A stretch of DNA of 64,000 bases, taken from positions 62,001 through 126,000 of the forward strand of contig NZ_JMDW01000015.1 in assembly GCF_000691525.1 (NCBI RefSeq), written 5' to 3'. The notes under the pieces were generated by a model. That model was given only the letters and a program-made list of their open reading frames with translations. It searched no databases and had not been told where the DNA came from. Made by a program: the position numbers and the translations under genes. This document shows, piece by piece, positions 23,929 to 32,549 of the stretch (within the stretch, counting starts at the first letter, position 1; each line of letters starts with the position of its first letter). Source of the DNA: Mycolicibacterium neoaurum ATCC 25795. GTDB lineage: Bacteria > Actinomycetota > Actinomycetes > Mycobacteriales > Mycobacteriaceae.

Positions 23929-24786
23929 TCAGGGGGTGAAGTCGGCGGGTAACTCGATATCGGCGATGGCGACGTTCTCTTCCAGATGGGCCACCGAGGA
24001 GGTGCCCGGGATCAACAGCACGTTGGGTGCCACCGACAGCGTCCAGGCCAGCGCGATCTGGGCCGGGGTACGGCCGAGCTCGGTGGCCGCATTCTGCACC
24101 GCGACATTGCCGAGCACCGGATTGTCGGTGGTGAAACCGGAGCCCAGCGGGAAGAACGGCACGAAGGAGATACCGTGTTCGGTGCACAGGTCGAGCACCG
24201 GCTGCGAGGAGCGGTCGACCAGGTTGTAGGCGTTCTGCACGGTGACGATCTCGGTGCGGTCCAGCGCAATTCGTAGGTGCTCGACCGAGACGCTGGACAG
24301 TCCGATCCCGGCGATCAAACCCTCGTCGCGGGCCGCGATCATGGCGGTGAGCTGGCGGTCGAACAGCTCCCGGTCCACCGGGCCCACACTGTTGGGATCA
24401 CCGGAATGGATGCGCAGGTTCACCGCTGCGAGGCGATCGATACCCAAGGTTTCCAGGTTGGTCTCGATATCGGCGCGCAGTTCATCGGGTTGCTGCGCGG
24501 ACAGCCACTCGCCCTGTTCGCTGCGGCGGGCGCCGACCTTACTGACCAGAGCGAGGTTTTCGGGGTAGGGATGCAGTGCCTCGCGGATGAGCTCGTTGGC
24601 AACGTCGGGTCCGTAGAACTGGGCGGTGTCGATATGGTCCACGCCAAGCTCGACGGCCCGCTTCAGCACGGCGATGGCCTGATCATGGTCGCGCGGCGGG
24701 CCCATCACACCGGGGCCGGGCAACTGCATGGCGCCGAATCCGATGCGTTTCACGGTGAACGGGCCCAGCGGGAATGTTGTCGTCAT
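23929..24786 (-). CDS. Aldo/keto reductase
   Basis: 285 residues, a single TIM-barrel NADPH-dependent reductase. Catalytic residues are in place: the Asp and Tyr in GVDHIDTAQFYGPDVANELI and the Lys in LALVSKVGARR. The strand-4 position where the family usually keeps a His reads NLRIHSGDP. The NADPH-binding end has ALAWTLSVAPNVLLIPGTSS. Substrate unknown; family members reduce aldehydes, ketones and quinones. Genes upstream and downstream are unrelated. Confidence 0.9.
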   Translation of the reverse strand: MTTTFPLGPFTVKRIGFGAMQLPGPGVMGPPRDHDQAIAVLKRAVELGVDHIDTAQFYGPDVANELIREALHPYPENLALVSKVGARRSEQGEWLSAQQPDELRADIETNLETLGIDRLAAVNLRIHSGDPNSVGPVDRELFDRQLTAMIAARDEGLIAGIGLSSVSVEHLRIALDRTEIVTVQNAYNLVDRSSQPVLDLCTEHGISFVPFFPLGSGFTTDNPVLGNVAVQNAATELGRTPAQIALAWTLSVAPNVLLIPGTSSVAHLEENVAIADIELPADFTP

Positions 24787-24921
24787 GGGTCACACTACCT
24801 CGCCACCGGCGGGATTATTCCGCGATCGCCGGCGCGTGGAGGGCTTGTCGGGGGTCGGGTGGATAGTGCATGCAAAGAGCGCTGCCGAGGGTGGCGGCGT
24901 CGATCGGGGTTGGGGGACACC

Positions 24922-25905
24922 ATGGGAAACAGAGCCAACATCGTGTTGGTAGACCACGACGGCTGGCAGCTGCGATACGCGCACTGGGCCGGCTGTCGAA
25001 TGCTCGACGCGCTTCTGGCCGGGCCGGAGATGGCTGTGCGCTACATCCGGGACCAGCAGACCAGCGACTTCTGGACCGACGAGCTGTGGGCGGATGGCGG
25101 CCTGCTGCTCGATCTCACCGAGCACCGGTTGCTGTTCTTCGGTGAAGAACTCATGGCGACCATGAACGAACGCCGGGCCATGTTCGAAGTTCTGGTTCTG
25201 CTGTGGCCGGGTTACACCATCTCGTGGGCGTACGGTGCGACGGCGGAGATCGCGGCATATGTGGGGGCACAGGCATCGTTGCGCGACATGCCATCCGAAC
25301 CCGAGCTGACCCTGGCCGAGGACACTGGGCGGCTGCATCATCTCGTCACCGTCATCGACCGCATCGGTCGGGTGCGCGCGTGGCCGCTGTGGTGGGGCAG
25401 CAGCGCGGCGTGGCTCGGTCCGGACCTGCTCGACAGCTTGCCCGGGCCCGGTGAACCGGCCTTGCAGCTGGGGGTGATTCCAGAGAGCGGCGTCTATGTC
25501 AACGTGCCGAACAAGACGCTCGGGGTGTGGATGACCCGCCCCGTACCGGGCTTGTTGCGATGGTTGCCACAACTGTGGCCTGGGTGGCGGACCGAGTTCT
25601 GGGAGGACCGTTTCGAAGAACACCTGCGACGGTGTGGCGGGCAGATCACCGCTCCCATGGTCGATATCGACTCCGGCGTCGCCGAGGCGCAGTCATGGCT
25701 TCGGAAAAGGGTCTTTCAGAGCGATGCGGACAGTCCGGCAGGCCGGATCGCGCATCTGGCCGAACTGTTGGCGGACGCTGATCTGCCGACTCCGGAGATC
25801 AGTCCGGCGGCGGTGGTGGGCGGAGGGGCACGGCCGACGGCGCAGGAGTGGGAACGATTCGAGCACGCCTGTGCTGCGGTGCGCGCCTCGGTCAGGGCGG
25901 CATGA
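24922..25905 (+). CDS. Hypothetical actinobacterial protein
   Basis: About 327 residues from the ATG at 24922; the frame is open to 24277 but that part is antisense to the reductase. I do not recognise a named domain. It is rich in Trp (VRAWPLWWGSSAAWLGPDLL), starts with NIVLVDHDGWQLRYAHWAG, and has no signal peptide or membrane helix. The early strand-rich part followed by LLFFGEELMATMNERRAMFE suggests an enzyme-like alpha/beta protein; no catalytic motif is obvious. Confidence 0.65.
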   Translation: MGNRANIVLVDHDGWQLRYAHWAGCRMLDALLAGPEMAVRYIRDQQTSDFWTDELWADGGLLLDLTEHRLLFFGEELMATMNERRAMFEVLVLLWPGYTISWAYGATAEIAAYVGAQASLRDMPSEPELTLAEDTGRLHHLVTVIDRIGRVRAWPLWWGSSAAWLGPDLLDSLPGPGEPALQLGVIPESGVYVNVPNKTLGVWMTRPVPGLLRWLPQLWPGWRTEFWEDRFEEHLRRCGGQITAPMVDIDSGVAEAQSWLRKRVFQSDADSPAGRIAHLAELLADADLPTPEISPAAVVGGGARPTAQEWERFEHACAAVRASVRAA

Positions 25906-25992
25906 TGCGGTGACGCGTTTGCGTCGCCTTGATCCGTCCTGCGCGCCATCGGGTATCTCTCGATTCGGCTACCGCGGCGGTGCGCGCAGGCT

Positions 25993-26304
25993 ATGAATCA
26001 AGGGGTGAGCAACCACCACGTGAACCTGAGCCCGCACGAGGAATCCCTGATCGACGAAAGCCATCCCGAAGCGCTGACCCGGATGGACGAGAAGTCACTC
26101 AAAGAGCTGCAGAGCCGATTGCGCACTGCGCGGGAGAAGAACTTCAGCCTGCTGCGCAGGCAGGGCGCGGCGCGGGTCGAGGCCGAGGGCAGCCGCGGCG
26201 CGGCCGCGCAGGCCAACGAGAAGCGCAGTGAGAAGGTCGACGTCTTCGGCGACGCGCTGGCGCGGGTCGATCAGCGTCTGCAGGAGCTCGCCACATCCGA
26301 CTGA
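25993..26304 (+). CDS. Small charged coiled-coil protein
   Basis: 103 residues, or 99 if the GTG at 26005 is used. Almost wholly helical and highly charged: SLKELQSRLRTAREKNFSLL and VEAEGSRGAAAQANEKRSEK look like a two-helix coiled coil with long heptad runs. It resembles conserved small mycobacterial hypothetical proteins, but I know no function. It stands alone, convergent with the MFS exporter. Confidence 0.6.
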   Translation: MNQGVSNHHVNLSPHEESLIDESHPEALTRMDEKSLKELQSRLRTAREKNFSLLRRQGAARVEAEGSRGAAAQANEKRSEKVDVFGDALARVDQRLQELATSD

Positions 26305-26337
26305 GTGCGTCCGGCCGAGCGCCGCCGAGTGTGCAAC

Positions 26338-26369
26338 CACTGCGGTGATCACGCGAATCTGTCGCAGTG
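26338..26369. terminator. Hairpin between convergent genes
   Basis: CACTGCG (26338-26344) pairs exactly with CGCAGTG (26363-26369) around an 18-base loop that contains a smaller palindrome, GTGATCAC. It lies between the coiled-coil gene and the convergent MFS gene, where a two-sided terminator is expected. There is no T-tract. Confidence 0.45.
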
Positions 26370-26391
26370 CATGCACAGTCGGTATCGGGCG

Positions 26392-27978
26392 TCAGCGCTG
26401 CGGCGGGACGGCAATCAGGTGATGTGACACCGGCTTTCCCTGCGCGTACCGTTCGACGTTCTGCTCGATCACCAGGTCCTGTCCGGTCTGACGGGTGTGG
26501 TGCTGATGAAGGTGCTCGCCCCAGGACCGCACGATGAACGTCTCCACAAAGGTGTGCTCGCGTTCGACACTGCGGTACAGCCGCCATCTGGCCGCTCCGG
26601 TGCGCTGCCGGGACCTGCCCAGCACCGCCATCGCCGCCAGGAACTGCGCTTCGTCCTCGGGCGGGACGAGATAGTCGGTCATGACGAGCACCGGACCGTC
26701 GAGGGGTTCGGGCTCGATCACCAGCGACGGCTCGGGCCAGTGTGAGGACGGGCTCAGATCGATGTTGCCGGTCTTGGCGTGCAGGGGCCACCACAGTGTG
26801 GAGACCGCGCAGCCGACCAACAGGCCCGCGCTGACCAACAGGCTGGTCACCGGCGTGGCCGCGCCCGCCAGCACACCCCACAGGATCGACCCGAGCGCCT
26901 GCCCGCCCATGAAGATCAGCTGATACACCGACAACCCCCGGGCTCGAACCCACCCGGGCAGGCTCAGTTGCATCGAGGCATTGAGAGTGGACAGACACAG
27001 CAGCCACGCCGTCCCGCCGAACACCAGCGCCACGAGCACCACGGCGAACTGGTCCACCAGCGCGAGAACGGCTGTCGCCGCGGCGAATCCGGTGGCGGCC
27101 AACGCCAGAAGGGTGTTCTCCCCGAACCTGGACCGTAGCCGGGACAGGCCCACGGCGCCCAAGACCGCGCCCAGTCCGAGTGCACCGAGCAGCAACCCGT
27201 ACCCAGATGACGTCAATCCCAGCTTCCGGTCGGCGATCACCGGCAGCAGGCCCCACAGTGCGCTGGCCGGAGCGATGAACAGTGCAGTACGCAGCAGGAT
27301 CCGACGCACGATGGGGGAGCTTCGGATGTATCGTCCGCCGGCGCTCAGCGCCGCCAGCGCCCGTTCCGACGGAAAATTCTGGTCGACGGTGGGCCTACGC
27401 CAGAGCACCAACACGATCACCGTACCGACGAAGGACACCGCGTTCAGCGCGAACACGACGGTGGGCCCCGACAGCGACACCAGCGCCCCGGCGATCGCCG
27501 GTCCGATGGCGCGGGCGCCGTTCATGCTCATGCTGCCCAGTGCCGCGGCTGCGGGGATTTGTGCTGCGGGAACGAGATCGGGCTGAATGGCCTGCCAGGC
27601 CGGCATGGTCAGTGCCTGACCGCACCCGATCAGGAACAACAGCAGCAGCAGGACCGTGGGGGTGGTCAGTCCGGTGCCGGTCAGCACCGCGAGCAACGCG
27701 ACCGCGGATGCCATCGCCCCCTGGGTCGCGATGAGCAGCCGTCGCCGGTCGATCAGATCGGCCAGCACTCCGGAGGGCAGCGCCAGCAGCATGACCGGCA
27801 GCGTGGTGGCGGTCTGTACCAGGGGCACGAGCACGGCCGCTCGCGGATCACCGACGAGCATCCACTGGGCGCCCACCATCTGCATCCAGGTGCCGAGATT
27901 GGAGACGAACTGCGCGATCCACAACGCCCGGAAGACCGGCGACCGTAACGGCGCCCAGGTCGTCACCGGTGAGCTCAC
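26392..27978 (-). CDS. MFS exporter fused to a C-terminal monooxygenase-like (ABM) domain
   Basis: 528 residues. Residues 1-415 are a 12-helix MFS transporter of the EntS/DHA3 type (FRALWIAQFVSNLGTWMQMV, LPSGVLADLIDRRRLL). Residues about 430-528 are soluble and look like an alpha/beta-barrel antibiotic-biosynthesis-monooxygenase-type domain (PVLVMTDYLVPPEDEAQFLA, TFVETFIVRSWGEHLHQHH). Tail domains of this kind are known on some actinobacterial MFS_3 proteins. Substrate unknown; export of a small hydrophobic compound is the usual role. Confidence 0.82.
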   Translation of the reverse strand: MSSPVTTWAPLRSPVFRALWIAQFVSNLGTWMQMVGAQWMLVGDPRAAVLVPLVQTATTLPVMLLALPSGVLADLIDRRRLLIATQGAMASAVALLAVLTGTGLTTPTVLLLLLFLIGCGQALTMPAWQAIQPDLVPAAQIPAAAALGSMSMNGARAIGPAIAGALVSLSGPTVVFALNAVSFVGTVIVLVLWRRPTVDQNFPSERALAALSAGGRYIRSSPIVRRILLRTALFIAPASALWGLLPVIADRKLGLTSSGYGLLLGALGLGAVLGAVGLSRLRSRFGENTLLALAATGFAAATAVLALVDQFAVVLVALVFGGTAWLLCLSTLNASMQLSLPGWVRARGLSVYQLIFMGGQALGSILWGVLAGAATPVTSLLVSAGLLVGCAVSTLWWPLHAKTGNIDLSPSSHWPEPSLVIEPEPLDGPVLVMTDYLVPPEDEAQFLAAMAVLGRSRQRTGAARWRLYRSVEREHTFVETFIVRSWGEHLHQHHTRQTGQDLVIEQNVERYAQGKPVSHHLIAVPPQR

Positions 27979-27987
27979 GGGCTCAAT

Positions 27988-29001
27988 CTACGCGCCATCG
28001 GTGCGCTCTTCCGGCCGGTGCGGGCTGGCCCGCAACGAACCGGGGTGTGCCTTCGCGTCGGGATCCTTGCGCGTCTTGATGAGGCTGGCGACCGTCACGA
28101 TCGTCAGGATGACGATGATCACGGCCAGGCTCACGTACGTGTCGATCTCGGGAATGCTGGGGTTGACGTCGACATGGCCCCAGTGCAGGACGAGCTTCAC
28201 GCCGATGAAGGCCAAGATGATCGACAGTCCGGTCGACAGGTACACCAACCGGTCGAGCAGCCCCTTCACGAGGAAGAACAGCGCGCGCAGCCCCAGCAGC
28301 GCAAAGGCGTTGGCGGCGAAGACTATATAGGCCTCGCTGGTGATGCCGAAGACCGCGGGAATGGAGTCCAGCGCGAACAACAGATCGACGCTGCCGATCG
28401 CGATCAGCACCGCCAGCATCGGCGTCGCCATCCGGCGGCCCTGCGCCCGGGTGAACAGCTTTCCGCCGTCATAGTCATCGGTCACCGGCACGAAGCGGCG
28501 CGTCGCGCGGACGACGAAGTTGTTCTCGACGTCGGGATCCTCGTCGCGGTGCCGAAACAGCTGAATGGCGGTATAGATGAGCAGCAGGCCGAACACCAGG
28601 AACATGAACGAGAACAGCGACAGCAGCGTCGCGCCCAGTGCGATGAAGATGGCGCGCATGATCAACGCCAGGATGATGCCGAAGGTCAGCACCTTGTGCT
28701 GGTGCTCCTCGGGGACGGCGAACGTCGTCATGATGATGACGAAGACGAACAGGTTGTCCACCGAAAGGCTCTTCTCGACCAGATAGCCCGCGAAGTACTC
28801 GGTGCCGGCGTCACCGCCGTAGGTCATGGCGAACCAGACCCCGAACGCCACGGCCACCAATATGTAGAACACCGACCACGCGGTGGCCTCCTTGAACCCG
28901 ACCCGGTGTGGTCGCAGCGCGGCCAACAGGAGGTCGACGGCGAGCAGGACGATGATCACGGCTATCGTCAGGCCCCACGTCACCGGGCTGATATCGAGCA
29001 T
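27988..29001 (-). CDS. TerC-family integral membrane protein
   Basis: About 337 residues from the Met at 29001 (MLDISPVTW); 29031 is also in frame. At least seven helices and both TerC signatures are present: GYLVEKSLSVDNLFVFVIIM and LFALDSIPAVFGITSEAYIV, with their membrane-buried acidic residues. TerC proteins are tied to metal handling (manganese efflux in several bacteria) and tellurite tolerance. The C terminus is soluble and charged. It is divergent from the biotin transporter operon; no riboswitch-like structure was seen in the 105-base gap. Confidence 0.9.
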   Translation of the reverse strand: MLDISPVTWGLTIAVIIVLLAVDLLLAALRPHRVGFKEATAWSVFYILVAVAFGVWFAMTYGGDAGTEYFAGYLVEKSLSVDNLFVFVIIMTTFAVPEEHQHKVLTFGIILALIMRAIFIALGATLLSLFSFMFLVFGLLLIYTAIQLFRHRDEDPDVENNFVVRATRRFVPVTDDYDGGKLFTRAQGRRMATPMLAVLIAIGSVDLLFALDSIPAVFGITSEAYIVFAANAFALLGLRALFFLVKGLLDRLVYLSTGLSIILAFIGVKLVLHWGHVDVNPSIPEIDTYVSLAVIIVILTIVTVASLIKTRKDPDAKAHPGSLRASPHRPEERTDGA

Positions 29002-29106
29002 GTGTGTGCGTCTCCTCCGCATGACCGGCACGTCCGGTTTTCAAGATCACCGGTACCCAGTCGGGGGAGTCGTCAATCACTTCCTGGTGTCGACGATAAT
29101 TCGTCC

Positions 29107-29709
29107 GTGAGTGCACAGACCTCCCGGTCCCGTCGGTTCGGACGCATCGAGTCCGCCGACCTGACCCAGGCCGCCGTTTTCGCTGGTCTGTTGGCCGCGC
29201 TGGGTCTGCCCGGCACGCTGACGATCGGGCCGACGGGTGTACCCATCACGTTGCAGACCCTGGGTGTGATGTTGGCCGGATCGATCCTGGGACCGCGTAA
29301 GGGCGCGTTGGCCGTCGGGTTGTTCGCCGTGCTGGCCATCGCGGGTCTACCGATCCTGGCCGGTGGCCGCACCGGGCTGGTGTCACTGTCGTCGCCTACG
29401 GCCGGGTTCTTCGTCGGCTGGCTGCCCGCCGTCATCGTGATCGGGACGCTGACCGCGCTGATGATGCCGCGCTACCGGACGCTGTGGGGTATCGGCATCA
29501 ATATCGTCGGCGGGATGGCGGTGATCTACCTGTTCGGCACCGCTGGTTTGATGCTGCGTACCGACCTGTCCTGGTGGGCCGCGTTGGCCACCAACGGCAT
29601 CTATGTGCCCGGCGATATCGCCAAGGCGGTGTTGTGCGGTGTCGTCGCCGCGCAGGTCCATCGCGCGCGCCCCGGGCTGATCACGCCGTGGCGGACCCCG
29701 CGGGCCTAG
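29107..29709 (+). CDS. bioY: Biotin ECF transporter substrate-binding subunit BioY
   Basis: About 200 residues from a GTG at 29107. The BioY fold is clear: six helices with TIGPTGVPITLQTLGVMLAG near the start, then the SLSSPTAGFFVGWLPA loop and a closing segment ending in GDIAKAVLCGVVAAQVHRA. BioY binds biotin in the membrane. A much longer open frame starting at 28018 is antisense to terC. The two genes after it encode the ECF energising module, so this is a complete biotin importer. Confidence 0.92.
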   Translation: MSAQTSRSRRFGRIESADLTQAAVFAGLLAALGLPGTLTIGPTGVPITLQTLGVMLAGSILGPRKGALAVGLFAVLAIAGLPILAGGRTGLVSLSSPTAGFFVGWLPAVIVIGTLTALMMPRYRTLWGIGINIVGGMAVIYLFGTAGLMLRTDLSWWAALATNGIYVPGDIAKAVLCGVVAAQVHRARPGLITPWRTPRA

Positions 29710-29728
29710 GCGGGGGGACGGACACAGC

Positions 29729-30415
29729 GTGACCGAGGAGACCATCGTCCTCGACGGCGTCTCACACGCATTCGGGGAGCGCACGGTGTTGCGCGACATC
29801 ACGCTGACCATCGGCGAGCGTCGTGTCGGCATCGTCGGAGCCAACGGCAGCGGTAAGTCGACCCTGGCCCGGTTGTTCAACGGGCTGGTGATACCCGATA
29901 CCGGCGTGGTGCGGGTGCGCGGCCTGGACACCAGGCGCTCGGTCAAACAGGTGCGCCGACTGGTCGGGTTCGTGTTCACCGACCCCGACCGCCAGATCCT
30001 GATGCCGACCGTGGGCGAGGACGTCGAGCTCTCGCTGTCGCGTCTGTCGATGGATCGGGCCGCCAAGACAGCGCGGGTGGCCGAGGTGCTCGAGAGGTTC
30101 GGACTGTCCGGGCATGCCGATCAACCCGCGCACCTGCTCTCGGGCGGACAGAAGCAGTTGTTGGCGCTGGCCACCGTGTTGGTCACCGAGCCGGCGGTGG
30201 TGGTCGCCGACGAGCCGACCACGCTGTTGGATCTGCGCAACGCACGGATGCTCCGCGCCGCCTTCGCCGATCTGGACACCCAATTGATCGTTGTCACCCA
30301 TGACCTGGACCTCATCCAGGACGCCGATCGGGTGATCGTGTTGGACGAGGGCCGGGTGGTGGCCGATGACGCACCTACCGCCGCGCTCGCGGTGTACCGG
30401 CGGTTGATGGGGTGA
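29729..30415 (+). CDS. bioM: ECF transporter ATP-binding subunit (BioM/CbiO-type)
   Basis: 228 residues. ABC ATPase motifs are complete: Walker A GANGSGKST, Q-loop region VGFVFTDPDRQILMPTVGED, signature LLSGGQKQLL, Walker B VVVADEPTT and the switch His in VVTHDLD. It powers BioY. The GTG start is 19 bases after the bioY stop, and the gene overlaps the EcfT gene by 4 bases. Confidence 0.92.
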   Translation: MTEETIVLDGVSHAFGERTVLRDITLTIGERRVGIVGANGSGKSTLARLFNGLVIPDTGVVRVRGLDTRRSVKQVRRLVGFVFTDPDRQILMPTVGEDVELSLSRLSMDRAAKTARVAEVLERFGLSGHADQPAHLLSGGQKQLLALATVLVTEPAVVVADEPTTLLDLRNARMLRAAFADLDTQLIVVTHDLDLIQDADRVIVLDEGRVVADDAPTAALAVYRRLMG

Positions 30416-31014
30416 GCGTGCTTGGCGATTACCGGCCGGGGACATCGTGGCTGCACCGATCCCCGGCCGGGGTGAAGCTGGTCGGGCTGGGTGCGGTCAT
30501 CATCGTGATGACCATCGTGGTGGATTCCCCGGCTCGGCTGGCGGTGGCCACCGTCGCGCTGCTGGTGGCCGCCATCTCGGCGCGGCTGCCGGTCTGGTCG
30601 CTGATCGTGCAACTGCGCCAGGTGCTCTGGGTGGTGGGGGCCATCTTCGTTCTGCAGGTAGTACTCACCGACTGGCGCCGAGCGCTGGTGGTGTGCGGGG
30701 TGCTGTTGCTCGCGGTGGCCTCGGCGGCGATGGTGACCCTGACCACCCGGACGACGGCGATGCTCGACGCGGCGATGCGAGCGATGGCGCCGCTGGCGCG
30801 GTTCGGCTTTCCGGTCCGGCAGGTGGCCCTGGCCCTCGCCCTGACGATCCGATCGATCCCCTTGCTGGTCGACATCATCGCCCGCGTCGACGAGGCGCGG
30901 CGCGCCCGTGGCCTGCGCGTCACCCCACGGATCGTGTTCGTCCCGATCATCGTGGGGGCCTTGCAGGCCGCCGATGATTTCAACGAGGCGTTGATTGCAC
31001 GCGGTCTCGACTGA
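30412..31014 (+). CDS. bioN: ECF transporter transmembrane subunit (BioN/EcfT-type)
   Basis: 200 residues. Membrane helices at the N terminus (VGLGAVIIVMTIVVDSPARL) and the EcfT coupling helices near the C terminus with the paired Ala-Arg-Gly motifs (RVDEARRARGLRVT and EALIARGLD) that grip the ATPase. The GTGA overlap with the preceding ATPase gene sets the start (30412; GTG at 30418 is also possible). Last gene of bioY-bioM-bioN; a minus-strand gene ends 6 bases downstream. Confidence 0.88.
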   Translation: MSVLGDYRPGTSWLHRSPAGVKLVGLGAVIIVMTIVVDSPARLAVATVALLVAAISARLPVWSLIVQLRQVLWVVGAIFVLQVVLTDWRRALVVCGVLLLAVASAAMVTLTTRTTAMLDAAMRAMAPLARFGFPVRQVALALALTIRSIPLLVDIIARVDEARRARGLRVTPRIVFVPIIVGALQAADDFNEALIARGLD

Positions 31015-31020
31015 CCGGCG

Positions 31021-31356
31021 CTAACCGCTCTCGGCGAGTCCGGCCTCGGCCTGGACCAGTTCGACGGTGTCACCGACGTCGATGGTGACCACGGCCGTCG
31101 CCTGGAAAAGACCGTGGACGTCGTCGGTGCGGGCGACGGTGTGAGCCCGCGCGAAGAGCGGCTGCACGTCGAACACCTTGACGCGCACCTTCTCCCGGAT
31201 CAGACGGCCCAATTCGCGCCCTGACTCGGGATCGGTGATCACCTGACCGAACTCCGAGTGGACCGCAAACACCATGCCCACCGTCACGCCGGCCTGGGCC
31301 CCTCGGTTGATGACGAGGGTGTAGTCGTCCTCTATATGGGCGACTTGGCCGTTCAT
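31021..31356 (-). CDS. Small FlgT-C-like beta-barrel protein
   Basis: 111 residues with the pattern GQVAHIEDDYTLVINRGAQA, then GVTVGMVFAVHSEFGQVITD, alternating strands and turns like the C-terminal domain of flagellar assembly protein T and OB/SH3-like barrels found in phage and actinobacterial proteins. No flagellar genes are expected in a mycobacterium, so only the fold is borrowed. It overlaps the upstream membrane protein gene by 4 bases (ATGA) and probably acts with it. Function unknown. Confidence 0.6.
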   Translation of the reverse strand: MNGQVAHIEDDYTLVINRGAQAGVTVGMVFAVHSEFGQVITDPESGRELGRLIREKVRVKVFDVQPLFARAHTVARTDDVHGLFQATAVVTIDVGDTVELVQAEAGLAESG

Positions 31357-32189
31357 GATGCCGCCAACGAACTGCTCTCCCGCAGAGCGGTTTTGGCGCC
31401 CGCTCGGATGCGCGGGCGAGCCGCGGACTCATCGGCGAGCAGCAGTGCGTCGATGGGCGTCGTCTCGGTCTGCTCGGTGCCGAGCGTGAGTTCCAGGGCG
31501 GTCTTGGCCTGGAACAGTGCGATCATCGCCGCCTGCTGGCGTTCGGCCCCGAAGGAGTTCAGCGCCAGCGTGAGCTTGTGGTCGACGTAGTCCACCGCGC
31601 GCTGCAGGTCCTTCGCGGAGGCCACCGGAGCGGCTGCCGCGGTCTGCGCGGTGTGGTCTGCCTGGGAGTGGCCGTTGCCGTACCGGCGATGGCCGAGCGC
31701 GCCGAGTGCGATCGCACACAACGGGATCACCACCACCGAGCAGAGCAGACCCGCCGTGCCCTGCCAGGCGATCGATCCCACGATGCCGAGCAACATCAAG
31801 GTTGTCAGCACCGCCATGGCGCGTAGCGCCGCGGGCACGGAACCGACCGCCCGACCCGTCATGCGTACAAGGTCGGCGCAGTATGCGGCGATCGCACGGG
31901 TGGCGGTGAACAGGGCGGTACCCACACCGCGGGCCAACCGGCCTGCGCTGTCCACATGGTGTCGGGTCACCGGATTCTTCGGCAGGGACCACTGCCTGGA
32001 AGGCTGCCGAGCACCCGGCCTGGGCTGTTGTTCGGTGGTCTTCGCGTCGGCGGACGCGGCGGTGGCGGCTGCCGAGACGGGATCGCCGGGCTCCGGGGAT
32101 GGTGAGTCCGAGATCGCCGGCGTGGCTGTCATCACATCCACACCACTGGTGACATTTACATCATTGGACGCATTCGCATCATCAACCAC
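31353..32189 (-). CDS. Hypothetical membrane protein with disordered N terminus
   Basis: 278 residues. Residues 1-70 are low-complexity, Ala/Pro/Ser-rich and probably disordered. Two adjacent hydrophobic helices follow (MAVLTTLMLLGIVGSIAWQG and LLCSVVVIPLCAIALGALG), then a helical cytoplasmic tail (LQRAVDYVDHKLTLALNSFG). No family recognised. The start is uncertain because several in-frame Mets lie near the N terminus. It is translationally coupled to the FlgT-C-like gene; together they look like a small membrane-tethered regulatory or trafficking module. Confidence 0.6.
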   Translation of the reverse strand: MVDDANASNDVNVTSGVDVMTATPAISDSPSPEPGDPVSAAATAASADAKTTEQQPRPGARQPSRQWSLPKNPVTRHHVDSAGRLARGVGTALFTATRAIAAYCADLVRMTGRAVGSVPAALRAMAVLTTLMLLGIVGSIAWQGTAGLLCSVVVIPLCAIALGALGHRRYGNGHSQADHTAQTAAAAPVASAKDLQRAVDYVDHKLTLALNSFGAERQQAAMIALFQAKTALELTLGTEQTETTPIDALLLADESAARPRIRAGAKTALRESSSLAAS

Positions 32190-32363
32190 ATTTGCATTTT
32201 CGCGTCACCACCGTGCGAAAATCTCTCCGGCGCGCCGATGCCACCCGAATATGTGCCGCACAGGTGCATAAAACGAGGACTCGGTCGCGGAGCGAAATTA
32301 TTGACGGTCGTGGCGTGAAATATGCGTGCACGGGGTACGCGAGCGTCGGCGAAAGGGAACCCG

Positions 32364-32519
32364 ATGACAAATGCAGGGGAGCGGCGGCTCGGTTTGTGTC
32401 CGGGTTGCGGCTATCCGGTGATCGGCCCGCAGGCATGTGCGGTCTGTGCCCCGTTGTTGACCGCGGCGCATGGGGAGCCCGCCGAGCCGACGCCCGGCGG
32501 TCCCATCGTCGCGGCCTGA
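32364..32519 (+). CDS. 51-residue zinc-ribbon protein
   Basis: A very small gene with a preceding GAAAGGGAA. The product has LCPGCGYPVIGPQACAVCAP: two CxxC knuckles ten residues apart, a compact zinc ribbon. The rest is a Pro/Gly-rich tail. Low homology support makes it tentative, but the knuckle pair in such a short frame, the ribosome-binding site and the 170-base gap before it favour a real gene. It is convergent with the RclA-like gene. Confidence 0.5.
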   Translation: MTNAGERRLGLCPGCGYPVIGPQACAVCAPLLTAAHGEPAEPTPGGPIVAA

Positions 32520-32549
32520 GCTCTCGATTGGAGCCTCGGCGAGTCGCCG

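Noticed and set aside
29002..29106. yybP-ykoY manganese riboswitch upstream of terC
   Set aside because: The gap is only 105 bases shared with the bioY promoter and shows no paired stems with the conserved loop sequences.
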